A DNA stretch of 5,601 nt, taken from NCBI GenBank assembly GCA_012516115.1, contig JAAYXC010000063.1, positions 1 to 5,601 on the forward strand. The letters run 5' to 3'. The DNA comes from Bacillota bacterium. Its GTDB lineage: Bacteria > Bacillota > UBA4882 > JAAYXC01. The notes under the pieces were generated by a model. It ran no database searches. It had not been told where the DNA came from and saw nothing but the letters and a program-made list of their open reading frames with translations. This document shows positions 4,727 through 5,601 of the stretch, piece by piece (position 1 is the stretch's first letter; the number at the start of each line of letters is the position of its first letter). Both the position numbers and the translations under genes were made by a program.

Positions 4727-5601
4727 TCGGCACACTCCTTCCGCCGGTGGGCTTCGTAGAGCGGCGACATGGCCCGCAACCGCTCGACGATCCCGGGCAG
4801 GACCTCAAGAACCCTATCTACATCCTCCACGGTATTCTCCCGACCGAGGCTCAAGCGGAGGGAACCGTGGGCCACCTCGTGCGGAAGACCCATGCTCAAG
4901 AGGACGTGGGACGGTTCCAGCGAGCCGCTGGTGCAGGCCGAACCGCTGCTGGCGGCGATTCCGGCCAAGTCCAGGTTTAAGAGCATCGCTTCGCCCTCCA
5001 CGAACTCCACGCTGATATTAACGTTCCCCGGGAGTCTCTTCGTGCGATGGCCGTTCAACCGCACGTGGGGGATGGTGGAGAGCACCCCCTCGATCAGCCG
5101 GTCGCGGAGTTCGGTCAGGCGGGCCGTCCGCTCGGGGAGATCGGCTATGGCATAGCGCAGCGCCGCCGCGAGCCCCACGATCCCCGCTGTGTTCTCGGTC
5201 CCGGCGCGCCTCTTCCTTTCCTGACCGCCGCCGTGGATCAGGGGGACGAGCCTTATCCCTCGTCGGATATAAAGGGCACCGACGCCTTTGGGACCGTAGA
5301 ATTTATGGGCCGAAAGGGAGAGGAGATCCACTCCCAGCTCCCGCACGTCCACCGGAATCGCCCCCACGGTCTGGACGGCATCGGTATGGAAGAGGATCCC
5401 CCGCTCATGGGCCACCGCGGCCAGTTCCGCGATGGGCTCGATGGTCCCCACCTCATTATTGGCGTGCATGATGGAGACGAGGATCGTCTCATCCGTGATG
5501 GCGGCCCGGAGATCCGCGGGGTTCACCAGTCCGTCGGCGTCCACCGGGAGGTAAGTGGCCCGGAAACCATCCTTCTCCAACTGGCGGACGGCATCGTAGA
5601 C
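4708..5601 (-). CDS. iscS: Cysteine desulfurase, IscS/NifS type (5' end outside window)
   Basis: This PLP enzyme converts cysteine to alanine and carries a persulfide that feeds Fe-S cluster assembly and tRNA thiolation. The last 297 residues are present; about 100 N-terminal residues, as judged from the usual length near 390, lie beyond the right edge. Visible motifs are MHANNEVGTIEP, the PLP-binding HTDAVQTVG, SAHKFYGPKGVGALY with the Schiff-base lysine, and RAGTENTAGIVG. SSGSACTSGSLEPSHVL follows with the catalytic cysteine. The short active-site loop with SSGSAC is the IscS/NifS (group I) form. The tail ends in CAEC, two extra cysteines, and overlaps iscU by 19 bases. Its neighbours iscU and mnmA are its two classic sulfur clients. 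NifS is the alternative name; nothing here shows a nitrogen-fixation role. Confidence 0.95.
   Translation of the reverse strand, partial: VYDAVRQLEKDGFRATYLPVDADGLVNPADLRAAITDETILVSIMHANNEVGTIEPIAELAAVAHERGILFHTDAVQTVGAIPVDVRELGVDLLSLSAHKFYGPKGVGALYIRRGIRLVPLIHGGGQERKRRAGTENTAGIVGLAAALRYAIADLPERTARLTELRDRLIEGVLSTIPHVRLNGHRTKRLPGNVNISVEFVEGEAMLLNLDLAGIAASSGSACTSGSLEPSHVLLSMGLPHEVAHGSLRLSLGRENTVEDVDRVLEVLPGIVERLRAMSPLYEAHRRKECAECIRTK
4735..4740 (-). promoter_or_regulatory. Ribosome binding site that fixes the iscU ATG start
   Basis: AAGGAG on the minus strand, inside the last codons of iscS, lies eight bases before the ATG at 4724-4726. It selects that ATG over the upstream GTG at 4733-4735. 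Confidence 0.75.

Overview
The window is a GC-rich bacterial chromosome segment in which every intact gene reads on the minus strand. A tRNA-dependent T-box leader, strong AGGAGG-type ribosome sites, a TTG start and the gene order cysteine desulfurase - scaffold - tRNA thiolase all point to a Bacillota (Firmicutes) genome. I infer a GC-rich, possibly thermophilic, Clostridia-type lineage of the Moorella/Ammonifex kind; this rests on gene content and style, not on a database match.

Right part (3272-5601): an overlapping operon transcribed leftwards. It holds a cysteine desulfurase (IscS/NifS type, 5' end outside the window), the Fe-S scaffold IscU/NifU, and mnmA, the tRNA-uridine 2-thiolase that receives sulfur from IscS. 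The mnmA frame is broken by an apparent single extra base near 3634-3643, although both halves are well conserved. Tail-to-tail with mnmA, on the plus strand at about 2910-3269, lies a decayed HEPN-domain gene with a frameshift and a small internal deletion.

Middle (1084-2909): an AT-rich gene-less stretch (2623-2909) is followed, reading leftwards, by a sigma-A type promoter. Next comes a T-box riboswitch of about 300 nt with recognisable Stem I, Stem III, T-box sequence and terminator, and then aroF, a type I-beta DAHP synthase. The first step of aromatic amino acid synthesis is therefore probably controlled by tRNA charging. The UGGU of the T-box and the candidate specifier codon fit tRNA-Phe better than tRNA-Trp, but the codon register is not certain.

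Left part (1-1083): a GmhA-like SIS-domain phosphosugar isomerase follows aroF. A self-contained tRNA-Arg(CCU) unit comes next, with its own extended -10 promoter, an encoded CCA and a terminator. The gmhA stop codon lies inside the -10 box of that tRNA promoter. A second good promoter at 16-45 points off the left edge.

I see no convincing undescribed system. The points most worth a second look are the T-box specificity, the mnmA frameshift and the HEPN remnant.
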